From an uncultured Clostridium sp. (GTDB taxonomy: Bacteria; Bacillota; Clostridia; Clostridiales; Clostridiaceae), in NCBI GenBank assembly GCA_900548455.1, contig URKQ01000013.1, positions 31,379 through 95,378 of the forward strand: 64,000 bases of DNA, written 5' to 3'. Below are positions 1-7,869 of this stretch, one piece after another (within the stretch, counting starts at the first letter, position 1; each line of letters starts with the position of its first letter). Position numbers and translations under genes: made by a program. Under the pieces are notes generated by a model. That model was not told the DNA's origin. It made no database searches and was given only the letters and a program-made list of their open reading frames with translations.

Positions 1-415
1 TTAATAATCTTAACTGCTCATGGCTCAATAAATCTATTTTATTGATAACTAAAAAATATGGAATATTATATTTCTTAAAATTAGTTTTCCATTCTTCAAA
101 TATTTTTAACTCCTCATGGCTTCCATCTGTTACGTATATGCCTAAATCAGTTCTTTTTAACATATCTAGTGTCTTTTTCTCTCTTAACTTTCCCAATTCA
201 GTAAAATCACATATTCCAGCAGTATCTATAAATAGCACCGGCCCATACGGAATTAACTCCATAGCCTTCTGAACTGGATCTGTTGTGGTGCCTGGTTTAT
301 CAGATACTAATGCAAGGTCTTGTCCCAATATTTTATTCATAATAGAAGATTTTCCTGAGTTTGTTTTCCCATATAATACTATATGAGGCCTATTAGAATT
401 TGGAGTATTATTCAC
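1..415 (-). CDS. hydF: [FeFe]-hydrogenase maturation GTPase HydF (N-terminal part, runs off the window)
   Basis: HydF is the scaffold on which the di-iron subcluster of the H-cluster is assembled before transfer to apo-hydrogenase. Only the N-terminal GTPase domain, about 138 residues, is inside the window. The translation shows a P-loop (GKTNSGKSS), a switch region (KPGTTTDPV), a G3 DTAG-type motif (FIDTAG) and a G4 NKID, the order expected for a TrmE/Era-like GTPase. The start is a GTG at 415: an in-frame TAA sits directly before it and a purine-rich GGAAGGAAAG lies just upstream. It follows hydE by 62 bases and is probably co-transcribed with it. HydG is not in the window. Identification is firm because of the hydE neighbour. 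Confidence 0.93.
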   Translation of the reverse strand, partial: MNNTPNSNRPHIVLYGKTNSGKSSIMNKILGQDLALVSDKPGTTTDPVQKAMELIPYGPVLFIDTAGICDFTELGKLREKKTLDMLKRTDLGIYVTDGSHEELKIFEEWKTNFKKYNIPYFLVINKIDLLSHEQLRLL

Positions 416-477
416 TTAATCCACTTTCCTTCCAAATTAATTTCTATTCTATAAACACACTTCCAATCTAGAAATCA

Positions 478-1527
478 TCATCTATCCAATAAAGGATAAT
501 CTCCTCTTCCAATCGTTATTCTATATCCTATTTTATTCAATTCATTTTCAATATCATTTTTACATTCTGCAGCTTCCAAGTTAGAATGTACTTTTCCATT
601 ATATAAAGAGTATTTATCTCTTACATTCTTAGGTGATAAATTAGGCATTATTACATTAGCTCCTACCTTAATCCCCTTCTGTCTTCCATCCTTGGCTATG
701 GTGCTTAGAGCTGTAGTAGCTGGCAATAAAACCTTAGGTAATAAAAGTCTAATAATACCTAATAGTAATATAGTTTCATCTAAAGTACCTGATTTTTGGT
801 CTCCAAAAGGTGTATCTTTATGTGGAATAAACGGTCCAATTCCACACATATGAGGATTAAAATCCTTTAGAAATCTTAAATCTTTTACTAAATCTTCTTT
901 ACTTTGACCTGGTATTCCTACCATAAATCCTGCCCCAACTTGATATCCAATTTCTTTTAAGTTTTTTAAACAATTGATCCTATTTTTAAAATTAGCTCCT
1001 GGATGAATTTTATTATACAATTCCTCATTTGCTGTTTCATGTCTGAGAAGATACCTCTCTGCCCCAGCATCATACAACCTTTTATAGGAATTATAGCTTC
1101 TTTCACCTAAAGACAGCGTCACTACATTCTCTGGATACTTCGCCTTTATTTTCATTATTATTGACTCTAAAACATCGTCTGTATAATATGTATCTTCTCC
1201 ACCTTGAAGTACAATTGTTTTATATCCTAGGCCATCTCCAACATCTACACATTCTAGTACTTCTTCTTCTTTTAACCTATATCTTTTAGCCAGTTTATTG
1301 CTTTTCCTTATTCCACAGTATAGACAATCATTTTTACAGTAGTTAGTAAGTTCAATCAACCCCCTAAGATATACATCTTTTTTATACCATTTTTGTCGTA
1401 CATCATTGGATTTTTCAAACAAATATCTTTTTTCTACATCTGTTATATTACTTAATATAAATAAAAGTTCTTCATCACTACAATCATTAAGCTTGTACAA
1501 TTTATCAATTATTTCTATTACATTCAT
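478..1527 (-). CDS. hydE: [FeFe]-hydrogenase H-cluster radical SAM maturase HydE
   Basis: Radical SAM enzyme needed, with HydF and HydG, to build the H-cluster of [FeFe]-hydrogenase. The 349-residue product has the radical SAM cluster motif CX3CX2C at C64, C68 and C71 (CKNDCLYC), a GGE-type SAM motif (QGGEDTY) and the full-length barrel typical of HydE (about 350 residues). An AAGGAG ribosome site lies 10 bases before the ATG. The next gene downstream is hydF, so this is a hydEF pair. A BioB/HydE-family relative such as PylB is the main alternative, but the hydF neighbour argues strongly for HydE. Confidence 0.95.
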   Translation of the reverse strand: MNVIEIIDKLYKLNDCSDEELLFILSNITDVEKRYLFEKSNDVRQKWYKKDVYLRGLIELTNYCKNDCLYCGIRKSNKLAKRYRLKEEEVLECVDVGDGLGYKTIVLQGGEDTYYTDDVLESIIMKIKAKYPENVVTLSLGERSYNSYKRLYDAGAERYLLRHETANEELYNKIHPGANFKNRINCLKNLKEIGYQVGAGFMVGIPGQSKEDLVKDLRFLKDFNPHMCGIGPFIPHKDTPFGDQKSGTLDETILLLGIIRLLLPKVLLPATTALSTIAKDGRQKGIKVGANVIMPNLSPKNVRDKYSLYNGKVHSNLEAAECKNDIENELNKIGYRITIGRGDYPLLDR

Positions 1528-1673
1528 AATTGTTTCAACTCCTTACTACTGCCGAAATTTCTTTTAATGCATCCTTGACTTTTAATATCTATGATTTTAA
1601 CAGATAGTTTATTGTCATGCCTTGAAATTACAGTATTTTATAACCTTAAAAATCTATACTTTTCTACACATTT

Positions 1674-1694
1674 AAAAAAAGTCGCCAAGGCGAC
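1674..1694 (-). terminator. Rho-independent terminator upstream of hydE
   Basis: A 6-bp GC-rich stem (GTCGCC/GGCGAC) with a 2-base loop is followed on the minus strand by seven T residues. It ends transcription of the two small genes at 1736-2170 and separates them from hydE. The very short loop makes the exact fold uncertain. Confidence 0.7.
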
Positions 1695-1735
1695 CTTGAT
1701 TGATGTGAACTGTACACATCTCCATATTAATTTAC

Positions 1736-1912
1736 TTATTTTTCAATGTCAATATATTTTTTCCATATTGTTTTATGATTATCATTCTGATACTCTTCTT
1801 CTTTATTCTTAATATCAACATTCATATGAAAAGCAATATCACAAGGCAAATCTTTATCTGAAAGATTTCCTTTGTTATTTAAAATAAATTGATTTCTTGC
1901 TTCTGGATTCAT
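1736..1912 (-). CDS. Small conserved-looking hypothetical protein (58 aa)
   Basis: A 58-codon frame that I do not recognise. It is supported as a gene by a perfect AGGAGG site 8 bases before the ATG at 1912, by a TAA stop 42 bases before a clear terminator, and by position after another small gene on the same strand. The product begins MNPEARNQFI, is hydrophilic and charged, has no membrane segment, and contains one cysteine (DLPCDIAFH) and a Glu/Lys-rich C-terminal half ending in KKYIDIEK. No function can be assigned. Such small soluble proteins are common among sporulation-time products in clostridia, but nothing here shows that directly. Confidence 0.7.
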   Translation of the reverse strand: MNPEARNQFILNNKGNLSDKDLPCDIAFHMNVDIKNKEEEYQNDNHKTIWKKYIDIEK

Positions 1913-1960
1913 GAAAATAACCTCCTAATAAACATATATATATTATTATTTCCACAAATC

Positions 1961-2170
1961 TTAAATATAATCATCATCCCACTCTTTATCTTCAATATAT
2001 TCCCACAATTTTAAATTCTCATTGTATCTATAATGTGGATCCTGACAATGACATACTTCCTCTTCCTTAAACAATAATTTAATCAAATCACATTCTTCAT
2101 CACTGAAGCTTTCTATCAAAACTCCTCCACACTCTTTACAAAAATTGAAATTCTTTTCTATATTTAACAC
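1961..2170 (-). CDS. Small cysteine-motif protein (69 aa), possible zinc-binding
   Basis: A 69-residue acidic protein with two cysteine pairs: CKECGG near residue 11 and CHC near residue 40. This suggests a small zinc ribbon-like fold, although the second pair is CxC rather than CxxC. The C-terminus is rich in Trp, Asp and Glu (EWDDDYI). The start is uncertain: the GTG at 2170 directly abuts the only purine-rich stretch (AAAGG), leaving no spacer, and no ATG or TTG follows before the first cysteine motif. It lies 48 bases upstream of the 58-codon gene and probably shares its transcript. Function unknown. Confidence 0.6.
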   Translation of the reverse strand: MLNIEKNFNFCKECGGVLIESFSDEECDLIKLLFKEEEVCHCQDPHYRYNENLKLWEYIEDKEWDDDYI

Positions 2171-2316
2171 CCTTTAAAATTACTATTATTCTATTTTTAT
2201 TATTGTAATTTTTTTATATGAATAAAAGCCCTTGTTTTTGAGAAATTATAATATATATTAACTTAATAAAAATATTTTTATTTCTATTAAGAAATAATAA
2301 TTTAGGAGGGAACCCT

Positions 2317-2796
2317 ATGCTAAATTTAAATACCAAAGAAAAACTATTGTTAGAAGATGAAAAAAGTCATGAACAATTATGTGTGGAAAAATATAAAGAT
2401 TATTCTTCCAAAGCTTGTGACCCTGAACTAAAAAGTCTTTTTTCTGACCTTCAACAAAAAGAACAGCAACACTTAAATACAATAAATCAAATGCTTCAAG
2501 GTACTGTTCCTAGTATGGGTAGTGGGCAAAGTCAACAAAATAATAATCAATCATCCAATTCTACATCTTCCTCTCCTCAACCTAGTGATTATTCTGTTGA
2601 TGATAAAGCTCACGATAAAATGTTGTGTCAAGATAGCTTATCAACTGAAAAATATGTTTCATCCACTTACAATACTGCTGTTTTTGAATTTAGGGATAAA
2701 AATGCTCGTCAAGTTCTTAATCATATACAAAAAGAAGAACAAGAACACGGCGAAAAAATCTACAATTATATGGCTCAACATGGAATGTACAACTAG
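2317..2796 (+). CDS. CotF-like spore coat protein
   Basis: A 159-residue protein made of two helical halves, about 1-62 and 95-159, joined by a low-complexity Gln/Asn/Ser linker. Each half carries E/D-x-x-H patterns (QQKEQQHLNTI; IQKEEQEHGEKI) like those of the coat F domain family, which has a ferritin-like fold. Members are spore coat or spore-associated proteins. The TAGGAGGG ribosome site is strong. It stands alone between divergent and convergent neighbours and ends in its own hairpin terminator. It is likely expressed late in sporulation in the mother cell, but I could not fix a sigma-K promoter by eye. Confidence 0.75.
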   Translation: MLNLNTKEKLLLEDEKSHEQLCVEKYKDYSSKACDPELKSLFSDLQQKEQQHLNTINQMLQGTVPSMGSGQSQQNNNQSSNSTSSSPQPSDYSVDDKAHDKMLCQDSLSTEKYVSSTYNTAVFEFRDKNARQVLNHIQKEEQEHGEKIYNYMAQHGMYN

Positions 2797-2801
2797 CTTT
2801 T

Positions 2802-2838
2802 AAAAAAGGTTATGCCCTTCTAAGGGCATAACCTTTTT
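2802..2838. terminator. Bidirectional terminator between the CotF-like gene and pyk
   Basis: A long perfect stem (AAGGTTATGCCCTT paired with AAGGGCATAACCTT) with a 2-base CT loop, flanked by A-runs and T-runs on both sides. It serves both convergent genes. The pyk stop codon at 2837 lies at its edge. Confidence 0.9.
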
Positions 2839-4258
2839 ATATCAAATGTACCTTAATTAAGTTTGTAGTTCCTTCTACTCCTATAGGCGCTCCAGCTGTT
2901 ATTACTACTAGATCACCATTTTTAACATAATTCCTACTCTTAACTGCTTCAATTGACTGTTCAATCATTTCATCTATATTATCAACATTGATAGTCTTTA
3001 CTGGATATACTCCCCAACATAAAGCTAATCTTCTCATAACAGCCTCATTACCTGTAGTCGCTATTATAGGACAGTTTGGTCTAAATCTTGATACCATCTT
3101 AGCAGTGTTACCTGTAGTTGTAAAAGTTATAATAGCAGCTGCATTTATATTTAATGCTGTTGTACATGTAGACATACTAATGGCATTTGTTATAGTAAAT
3201 TCATCAATGGATTTACTTCTTGCCTTATTTTTATAGTCTAATGTCTCTTCTGTTCTCTTAGCAATAGATGCCATAGTCTTTACTGCTTCTATTGGATATT
3301 TTCCTGCTGCAGTTTCTCCAGATAACATTATGGCATCAGTTCCATCATATATTGCATTAGCAACATCAGTAACCTCTGCTCTTGTTGGCCTAGGATTTCT
3401 CATCATAGAGTCTAACATTTGAGTAGCTGTTATTACTGGCTTTCCAACTTTATTACATTTTTCAATCATCATTTTTTGAGCTATAGGTACTTCTTCCGTT
3501 GGTATTTCAACCCCTAAATCCCCTCTAGCTACCATTATTCCATCTGAAACTTCAATTATTGAATCAATGTTATCAATTCCTTCTTGATTTTCTATCTTTG
3601 AAATAATTTCTATATGTTCACCGTTATTTTCCTCTAATATTTTTCTTATTGCCAGTACATCTTCTGCCTTTCTCACAAATGAAGCGGCAATAAAATCTAT
3701 ACCTTGCTCTATTCCAAATTTAATATCACTTATATCCTTATCCGTTAATGCTGGTAAATTGATTTTTACCCCCGGAACATTAACACCTTTATGATTTTTC
3801 ACTATACCAGAATTTTCAACTACACAATATATATCATCTTCTAAAATCTGTTTTACTCTTAAGGCCACTAACCCATCATCAATTAGAATTACATCTCCTG
3901 ATTTAACATCCTTTGCTAAACCTTTATAACTAACAGTACATATTTCTTCTGTGCCTATGACATCCTTCATTGTTATAATAAAGTCTTTTCCTTCCTTTAG
4001 AAGAACTTCAGGTAGTTCAAAAGCTCCCGTTCTAATCTCCGGTCCCTTTGTATCTAATAATATAGCAATGGGTTTATCTAGTTCTTTTCTAACCTTCTTT
4101 ACTATATCCATTCTACATTTATGTTCCTCGTGAGAACCATGTGAAAAATTAAATCTACATACATTAAGTCCATTTATTATTAATTCTCTCAACACCTCTT
4201 CTTTATCAGATGCAGGTCCTAAAGTACATACTATTTTTGTTTTTTTACTATTCATCAT
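2837..4258 (-). CDS. pyk: Pyruvate kinase
   Basis: Converts phosphoenolpyruvate and ADP to pyruvate and ATP, the last ATP-yielding step of glycolysis. The 473-residue product starts with the family signature KTKIVCTLGPAS and has the substrate and metal loops NFSHGSHEEH, ILLDTKGPEIR, IENQEG and MVARGDLGVE, plus the conserved ATQMLDSM and SGETAAGKYP. It ends without the extra PEP-utiliser-like C-terminal domain present in Bacillus enzymes, so it has the short form. AAGGATG precedes the ATG. A long structured RNA lies between this gene and the upstream gntP-type gene and may be its leader. Downstream is a shared terminator. Confidence 0.97.
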   Translation of the reverse strand: MMNSKKTKIVCTLGPASDKEEVLRELIINGLNVCRFNFSHGSHEEHKCRMDIVKKVRKELDKPIAILLDTKGPEIRTGAFELPEVLLKEGKDFIITMKDVIGTEEICTVSYKGLAKDVKSGDVILIDDGLVALRVKQILEDDIYCVVENSGIVKNHKGVNVPGVKINLPALTDKDISDIKFGIEQGIDFIAASFVRKAEDVLAIRKILEENNGEHIEIISKIENQEGIDNIDSIIEVSDGIMVARGDLGVEIPTEEVPIAQKMMIEKCNKVGKPVITATQMLDSMMRNPRPTRAEVTDVANAIYDGTDAIMLSGETAAGKYPIEAVKTMASIAKRTEETLDYKNKARSKSIDEFTITNAISMSTCTTALNINAAAIITFTTTGNTAKMVSRFRPNCPIIATTGNEAVMRRLALCWGVYPVKTINVDNIDEMIEQSIEAVKSRNYVKNGDLVVITAGAPIGVEGTTNLIKVHLI

Positions 4259-4303
4259 AATATACCATCATCCTTCTCTTAAGTATTAGCAAGCTTCTTA
4301 CAT

Positions 4304-4519
4304 GGCTCTGTAGTAAAATAAAGTGATAAAATGTACAAGTCATGCTGGACAATAATTTAATCACCTTGTGCACGGCTTTTCCTACTGGGGGTTGGAAGGG
4401 GACCCTGTTCCCTCCTTGTTAAGGAGAGATCCTCAAAGGGAACCATAAGGTTCCTTTTGAAAAAGCTGAACAAGGTAATACCGGGCTCTGTCTGCATCCC
4501 TGTAAATACATACAGAGCC
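4304..4519 (-). ncRNA. Strongly structured RNA element upstream of pyk (candidate ncRNA or leader)
   Basis: The 263-base gap between the permease gene and pyk is almost entirely folded and much more GC-rich than other gaps. The ends pair (GGCTCTGTA at 4511-4519 with TACAGAGCC at 4304-4312), and the same 5' arm can instead pair locally with 4484-4491. Inside are a 10-bp helix (4470-4479 with 4360-4369), an 8-bp helix (4459-4466 with 4375-4382), a GGAACC hairpin (4439-4454) and a CTCTCCTT/AAGGAGGG hairpin (4410-4428). Three of these helices contain G-U pairs in minus-strand RNA that would be A-C mismatches on the plus strand, so I assign it to minus. I cannot name the family; stand-alone clostridial RNAs (raiA-like, 6S-like) or a pyk leader are candidates. 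Confidence 0.7.
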
Positions 4520-4521
4520 TT

Positions 4522-5784
4522 TTACATCAATATTCCCCACATAATTGTAGAAACAATAGTCATAGAAAGTCCTATTAGTGACTCGTAAGGTATTAATTTT
4601 AATCTTTGACCTATTGTCATATTTGTAGCTCCTGCTGTTGCATGGAAGAATGATCCATGTGGAAGGTGGTCTAGAACTGTTGCTCCTGCATGAACCATAG
4701 CCGCTCCACCTAATGGCGCTATTCCTACAGACATAATAGCTTGGCCAAATGTTGCTGATGCAATTGTTGCACCTGATGTAGTTGATGCTGTTGCTGCTGA
4801 CATTAAAATACCTGAAATAGGTGCTAATAAAAATGCTGGCATATTTACTGCATCTAATATTGAAATAGTAGTAGCTTGAAGAGTTGAGGCTTTTATAATT
4901 CCTGCCACCGTTCCAGTACCTATTAATAAAAGAGCTACTGGCATCATTTTGGAAAGTCCGAAGGTAATATATTCATTGATGTTCTTAAATTTACCCATAA
5001 CTAGTACTCCAACAATTCCTCCAACTGGCAAAGCAATCAGTGGATCTACATTTATTCCAACTATAGGTCTTAATGCTAGTAATGCAATTGCAACTAGCGG
5101 TCCTACTATTGCCGCAAAGAAAGAAGGTAATTCTTCATCCATTGCTTGTTCAGTCTTGATTTCATCTTTTTGAACCTTAAACTTTTTAGCTAATAAGGAT
5201 GCTAAAATAACTGTTACTATAAGTCCTACTATTGCAGGAATTATATTAGCTACCATTAATGATGATAGTGGTACTCCAAAGTTTTCTGCTGCTGCAATTG
5301 TATTAGGGTTTGGCGAAATAATATTACCAGCCTTTCCCCCTCCAATCATTGCTAAAAGCATTACCATCGGAGAATATCCTAGATTTTTAGCAAGTGCTAA
5401 AGCTATTGGAGCTACTGTGATTACTGCAACATCTATAAATACTCCAACTGAAGTTAATATCATTGTAGAAAGTGCTAGTGCAAGTAGTGCTCTCTTCTTT
5501 CCTAAAGTCTTTACTATCTGATCTGCAATTTTAGCTGCTGCTCCCGTCTTAATTAGCACACCTGCTAAAACACCAGATGTTACTATTCTTAGTATGGCAG
5601 GCATTATATCTTTTGCTCCACTAATCATAACATTTACTGTTCCTGTTAAACCTGCACCACCAACTACACCACCAACTACAGCTCCTAAAATCAAGCTATA
5701 TACTGGATGTAATTTTTTTATTATTAGTATAATAGCTACAGCTAATCCTATTAATGCTCCAAGTGTAGTAATTTGTATATCCAT
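4522..5784 (-). CDS. GntP-family permease, probable glycerate transporter
   Basis: A 420-residue membrane protein, nearly all hydrophobic with about 12 membrane segments. It has the GntP/citrate-transporter-superfamily features GGGKAGNIISPNPNTIAAA (central loop) and the C-terminal HAGATVLDHLPHGSFFHATAG stretch with its conserved His and Asp. GntP proteins import gluconate, glycerate or related hydroxy acids by proton symport. The glycerate kinase gene lies 38 bases upstream on the same strand, so glycerate is the most likely substrate; this is inferred from context. It ends directly at the start of the folded RNA that precedes pyk. Confidence 0.87.
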   Translation of the reverse strand: MDIQITTLGALIGLAVAIILIIKKLHPVYSLILGAVVGGVVGGAGLTGTVNVMISGAKDIMPAILRIVTSGVLAGVLIKTGAAAKIADQIVKTLGKKRALLALALSTMILTSVGVFIDVAVITVAPIALALAKNLGYSPMVMLLAMIGGGKAGNIISPNPNTIAAAENFGVPLSSLMVANIIPAIVGLIVTVILASLLAKKFKVQKDEIKTEQAMDEELPSFFAAIVGPLVAIALLALRPIVGINVDPLIALPVGGIVGVLVMGKFKNINEYITFGLSKMMPVALLLIGTGTVAGIIKASTLQATTISILDAVNMPAFLLAPISGILMSAATASTTSGATIASATFGQAIMSVGIAPLGGAAMVHAGATVLDHLPHGSFFHATAGATNMTIGQRLKLIPYESLIGLSMTIVSTIMWGILM

Positions 5785-5822
5785 TTAGTTCACCCCTCAT
5801 ATTTTTTCTTAATGTTTTTATC

Positions 5823-6962
5823 TTATTTCATTGCATCAATTAATCTAAAAATTTGTGTAGTAGTTAAAGTCATGTTTTTTATAGCATTTTCTTTCTTTAT
5901 AGCTTCCTCTATTGTCATTGCTGAGTTAACTATTGAAAAGTAAGCATCAATTCCTTCTTCATTGCATTTTATAGCATCATCCGTAGTACAACCAGCTATG
6001 GCAATAACTTTAGCTCCATATTTCTTAGCAACTTTAGCCACTCCTATTGGTGCCTTTCCCATTGCTGTTTGGTTGTCAAGTCTTCCTTCCCCAGTAATAA
6101 CTATATCTGCTTCTTTTACAGCTTCATCTAAATTTATTTCATCTAATATTATTTTTATTCCTGATTCTAATTTTGAATTTAAAAAACCTAAAAATGCAAA
6201 ACCTAATCCCCCTGCTGCTCCTACCCCTGGAACCTGTGCAATATCTTTATCCAAATCTTTCTTTACAACTTCAGCAAAATTTATAAGTCCTTCATCTAAT
6301 AATTTAACAATTTCTGGTGTAGCTCCTTTTTGAGGCCCATAAATATAAGCAGCCCCATTTTCTCCATATAAAGGATTGTTTACATCACATGCTATTTTAA
6401 AATTGCATTCATCCAATTCCTTTATCCTATTGCTTGTATTAATTCTTTTTATTCTATTTAAAACTTGGCCACCTAAGCCTACTAAGTTATCATTCTCATC
6501 ATAAAATTCAAATCCCAATGCTTGAAGCATTCCAACTCCTGCATCATTGGTTGCACTTCCACCAATACCAACTATAAAATTTCTACAACCTTTCGCCATA
6601 GCTTCTTTAATCATTTCTCCTACACCATAAGTTGTAGTATATAGAGGATTTTTAAGTTCTGTAGGAACTAATGCAAATCCAGCTGCTTGAGCCATTTCCA
6701 TAATTGCTGTGTTAGTTTCCTTAAGTATTCCATATTTAGCCTTAACCTTTTCTTTTACAGGTCCAGTAACCTCAGTTATTATAGCTTGTCCATTCATTCC
6801 CTCAACTAAAGCATCAACCGTGCCTTCTCCACCGTCTGCTAATGGTTTAATTACAACTTCACATTCTTTCTTAACTTTAAGTATTCCATTTTTTATAGCA
6901 TTAGCAGCTTCCATTGATGTTAAACTACCCTTTAATGAATCTATAGAAATTACAACTTTCAT
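5823..6962 (-). CDS. Glycerate kinase (GarK/GlxK family)
   Basis: Phosphorylates D-glycerate with ATP, giving a phosphoglycerate that enters lower glycolysis. The 379-residue protein matches the family in length and shows its hallmarks: ISIDSLKGSLTS at the start, KPLADGGEGTVDAL, GIGGSATNDAGVGMLQALG, GAAGGLGFAFLGFL and ITGEGRLDNQT. GarK-type members make 2-phosphoglycerate; the carbon specificity cannot be read from sequence alone. The ribosome site GGGAGG is strong. It is the first gene of a two-gene operon with the GntP permease, and its promoter region faces that of the gene at 7219. Confidence 0.95.
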   Translation of the reverse strand: MKVVISIDSLKGSLTSMEAANAIKNGILKVKKECEVVIKPLADGGEGTVDALVEGMNGQAIITEVTGPVKEKVKAKYGILKETNTAIMEMAQAAGFALVPTELKNPLYTTTYGVGEMIKEAMAKGCRNFIVGIGGSATNDAGVGMLQALGFEFYDENDNLVGLGGQVLNRIKRINTSNRIKELDECNFKIACDVNNPLYGENGAAYIYGPQKGATPEIVKLLDEGLINFAEVVKKDLDKDIAQVPGVGAAGGLGFAFLGFLNSKLESGIKIILDEINLDEAVKEADIVITGEGRLDNQTAMGKAPIGVAKVAKKYGAKVIAIAGCTTDDAIKCNEEGIDAYFSIVNSAMTIEEAIKKENAIKNMTLTTTQIFRLIDAMK

Positions 6963-7047
6963 TGTATCAACCTCCCTTGTGATATCATTATATCAATATG
7001 TAATTTTAATAACTATATTATAAATACTAAAAATAATACGTTTTCAA

Positions 7048-7129
7048 TGCAGTTTTTTTGTCACGCAAAACATTTACTTTTTGAAACAGTAGTCATTTTG
7101 CCCTATACTTTTTCCTCATTAAAACTGCA
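7048..7129. promoter_or_regulatory. Inverted repeats in the divergent promoter region
   Basis: Two 9-base arms, TGCAGTTTT (7048-7056) and AAAACTGCA (7121-7129), face each other 64 bases apart and bracket the plus-strand promoter. Overlapping the first arm is a TTTTG-N5-CAAAA dyad (7056-7070). They sit between the glycerate kinase gene and the gene at 7219 and could be operator sites for either. No regulator gene is adjacent. Confidence 0.4.
7081..7109 (+). promoter_or_regulatory. Vegetative-type promoter for the 196-aa gene
   Basis: TTGAAA at 7081-7086 and TATACT at 7104-7109 are separated by exactly 17 bases, a near-consensus sigma-A promoter. It predicts a leader of about 100 bases before the ATG at 7219. 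Confidence 0.75.
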
Positions 7130-7218
7130 CTTAATTTAATATTTTTACAATTTTCTCTAAAACTAATTGATAACTGACCGATATAAATATTAGTAACTAT
7201 ATATTAGGAGGAAAATCT

Positions 7219-7809
7219 ATGAGTGTTTCTTTAAATTCAAACTTGATATTATATTCAAATTTAACTTATAACAATAGCAATTCAAAAAGACCAAAACCTA
7301 GTGCTGAAGTAGTAGAAATCCAGCAAAGCTTAAGTAGTGGAATAAAGAAACTTGAAGATCTATCAAAAGAAGAATTAAATACATTAAAAACATTTGAATC
7401 TGCTGACATGGCTGCATTTAAAGCAGAAATATTTGAAAACATGTCTAAAGCTCAAGCCATAGCTCGTAAAATTGCTAAAGGTGAAGCCCTTACTCCAGAA
7501 GAAGAAAAATTTATATCTGAAAATTTTCCTGAAATAAAAAAAGAAGCTTCAAAAGCTAAAGAAGAAGGGGAAGAATTATCAAGAAAAGTTAGAGCTGCTA
7601 AAAGCAAAAAAGAAGCGGATAGTTATATCATGAGTGCAACAGTAGCATCAACAGCTGCAATTAAAGCAGGGGCTTCTCCTATTGCTGCTGAACTTAAATT
7701 AGTAGCTATAGAATCTGCCAAGCAAAAAGTTGAAGGTGAAGAAGAATATCATAAAAACTCAAAAAATATGAAAAATAAATCTGGAAGTTTCATTAACTCT
7801 ATAGCATAA
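7219..7809 (+). CDS. Hypothetical helical protein (196 aa)
   Basis: I do not recognise this protein. It is supported as a gene by a near-consensus promoter, an AGGAGG site 8 bases before the ATG and its own terminator. The N-terminal 25 residues are Asn/Ser-rich and not a signal peptide. The remainder is charged and predicted helical, rich in Glu, Lys and Ala, with repeated EEGEE- and KKEA-type stretches. A short mildly hydrophobic Ala-rich segment (about residues 136-165) could pack as a helical hairpin but is too weak to be a clear membrane span. It is monocistronic and divergent from the glycerate operon. Confidence 0.75.
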   Translation: MSVSLNSNLILYSNLTYNNSNSKRPKPSAEVVEIQQSLSSGIKKLEDLSKEELNTLKTFESADMAAFKAEIFENMSKAQAIARKIAKGEALTPEEEKFISENFPEIKKEASKAKEEGEELSRKVRAAKSKKEADSYIMSATVASTAAIKAGASPIAAELKLVAIESAKQKVEGEEEYHKNSKNMKNKSGSFINSIA

Positions 7810-7840
7810 ATGCAGTAGGAACCTTGTTCCTACTGCATTT
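7808..7840. terminator. Terminator after the 196-aa gene
   Basis: A perfect 15-bp stem (AAATGCAGTAGGAAC and its complement) with a 3-base loop, followed by ATTTATATTT. It overlaps the stop codon at 7807-7809 and separates this gene from the convergent kdpE. Confidence 0.85.
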
Positions 7841-7869
7841 ATTTATATTTCACTACACAAAGTTTTTCT

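Noticed and set aside
4260..4520. A T-box leader, SRP RNA or RNase P RNA at the pyk upstream region
   Set aside because: The T-box GGTGG core, the SRP helix 8 loop and the conserved RNase P segments could not be found, although the region is clearly folded.
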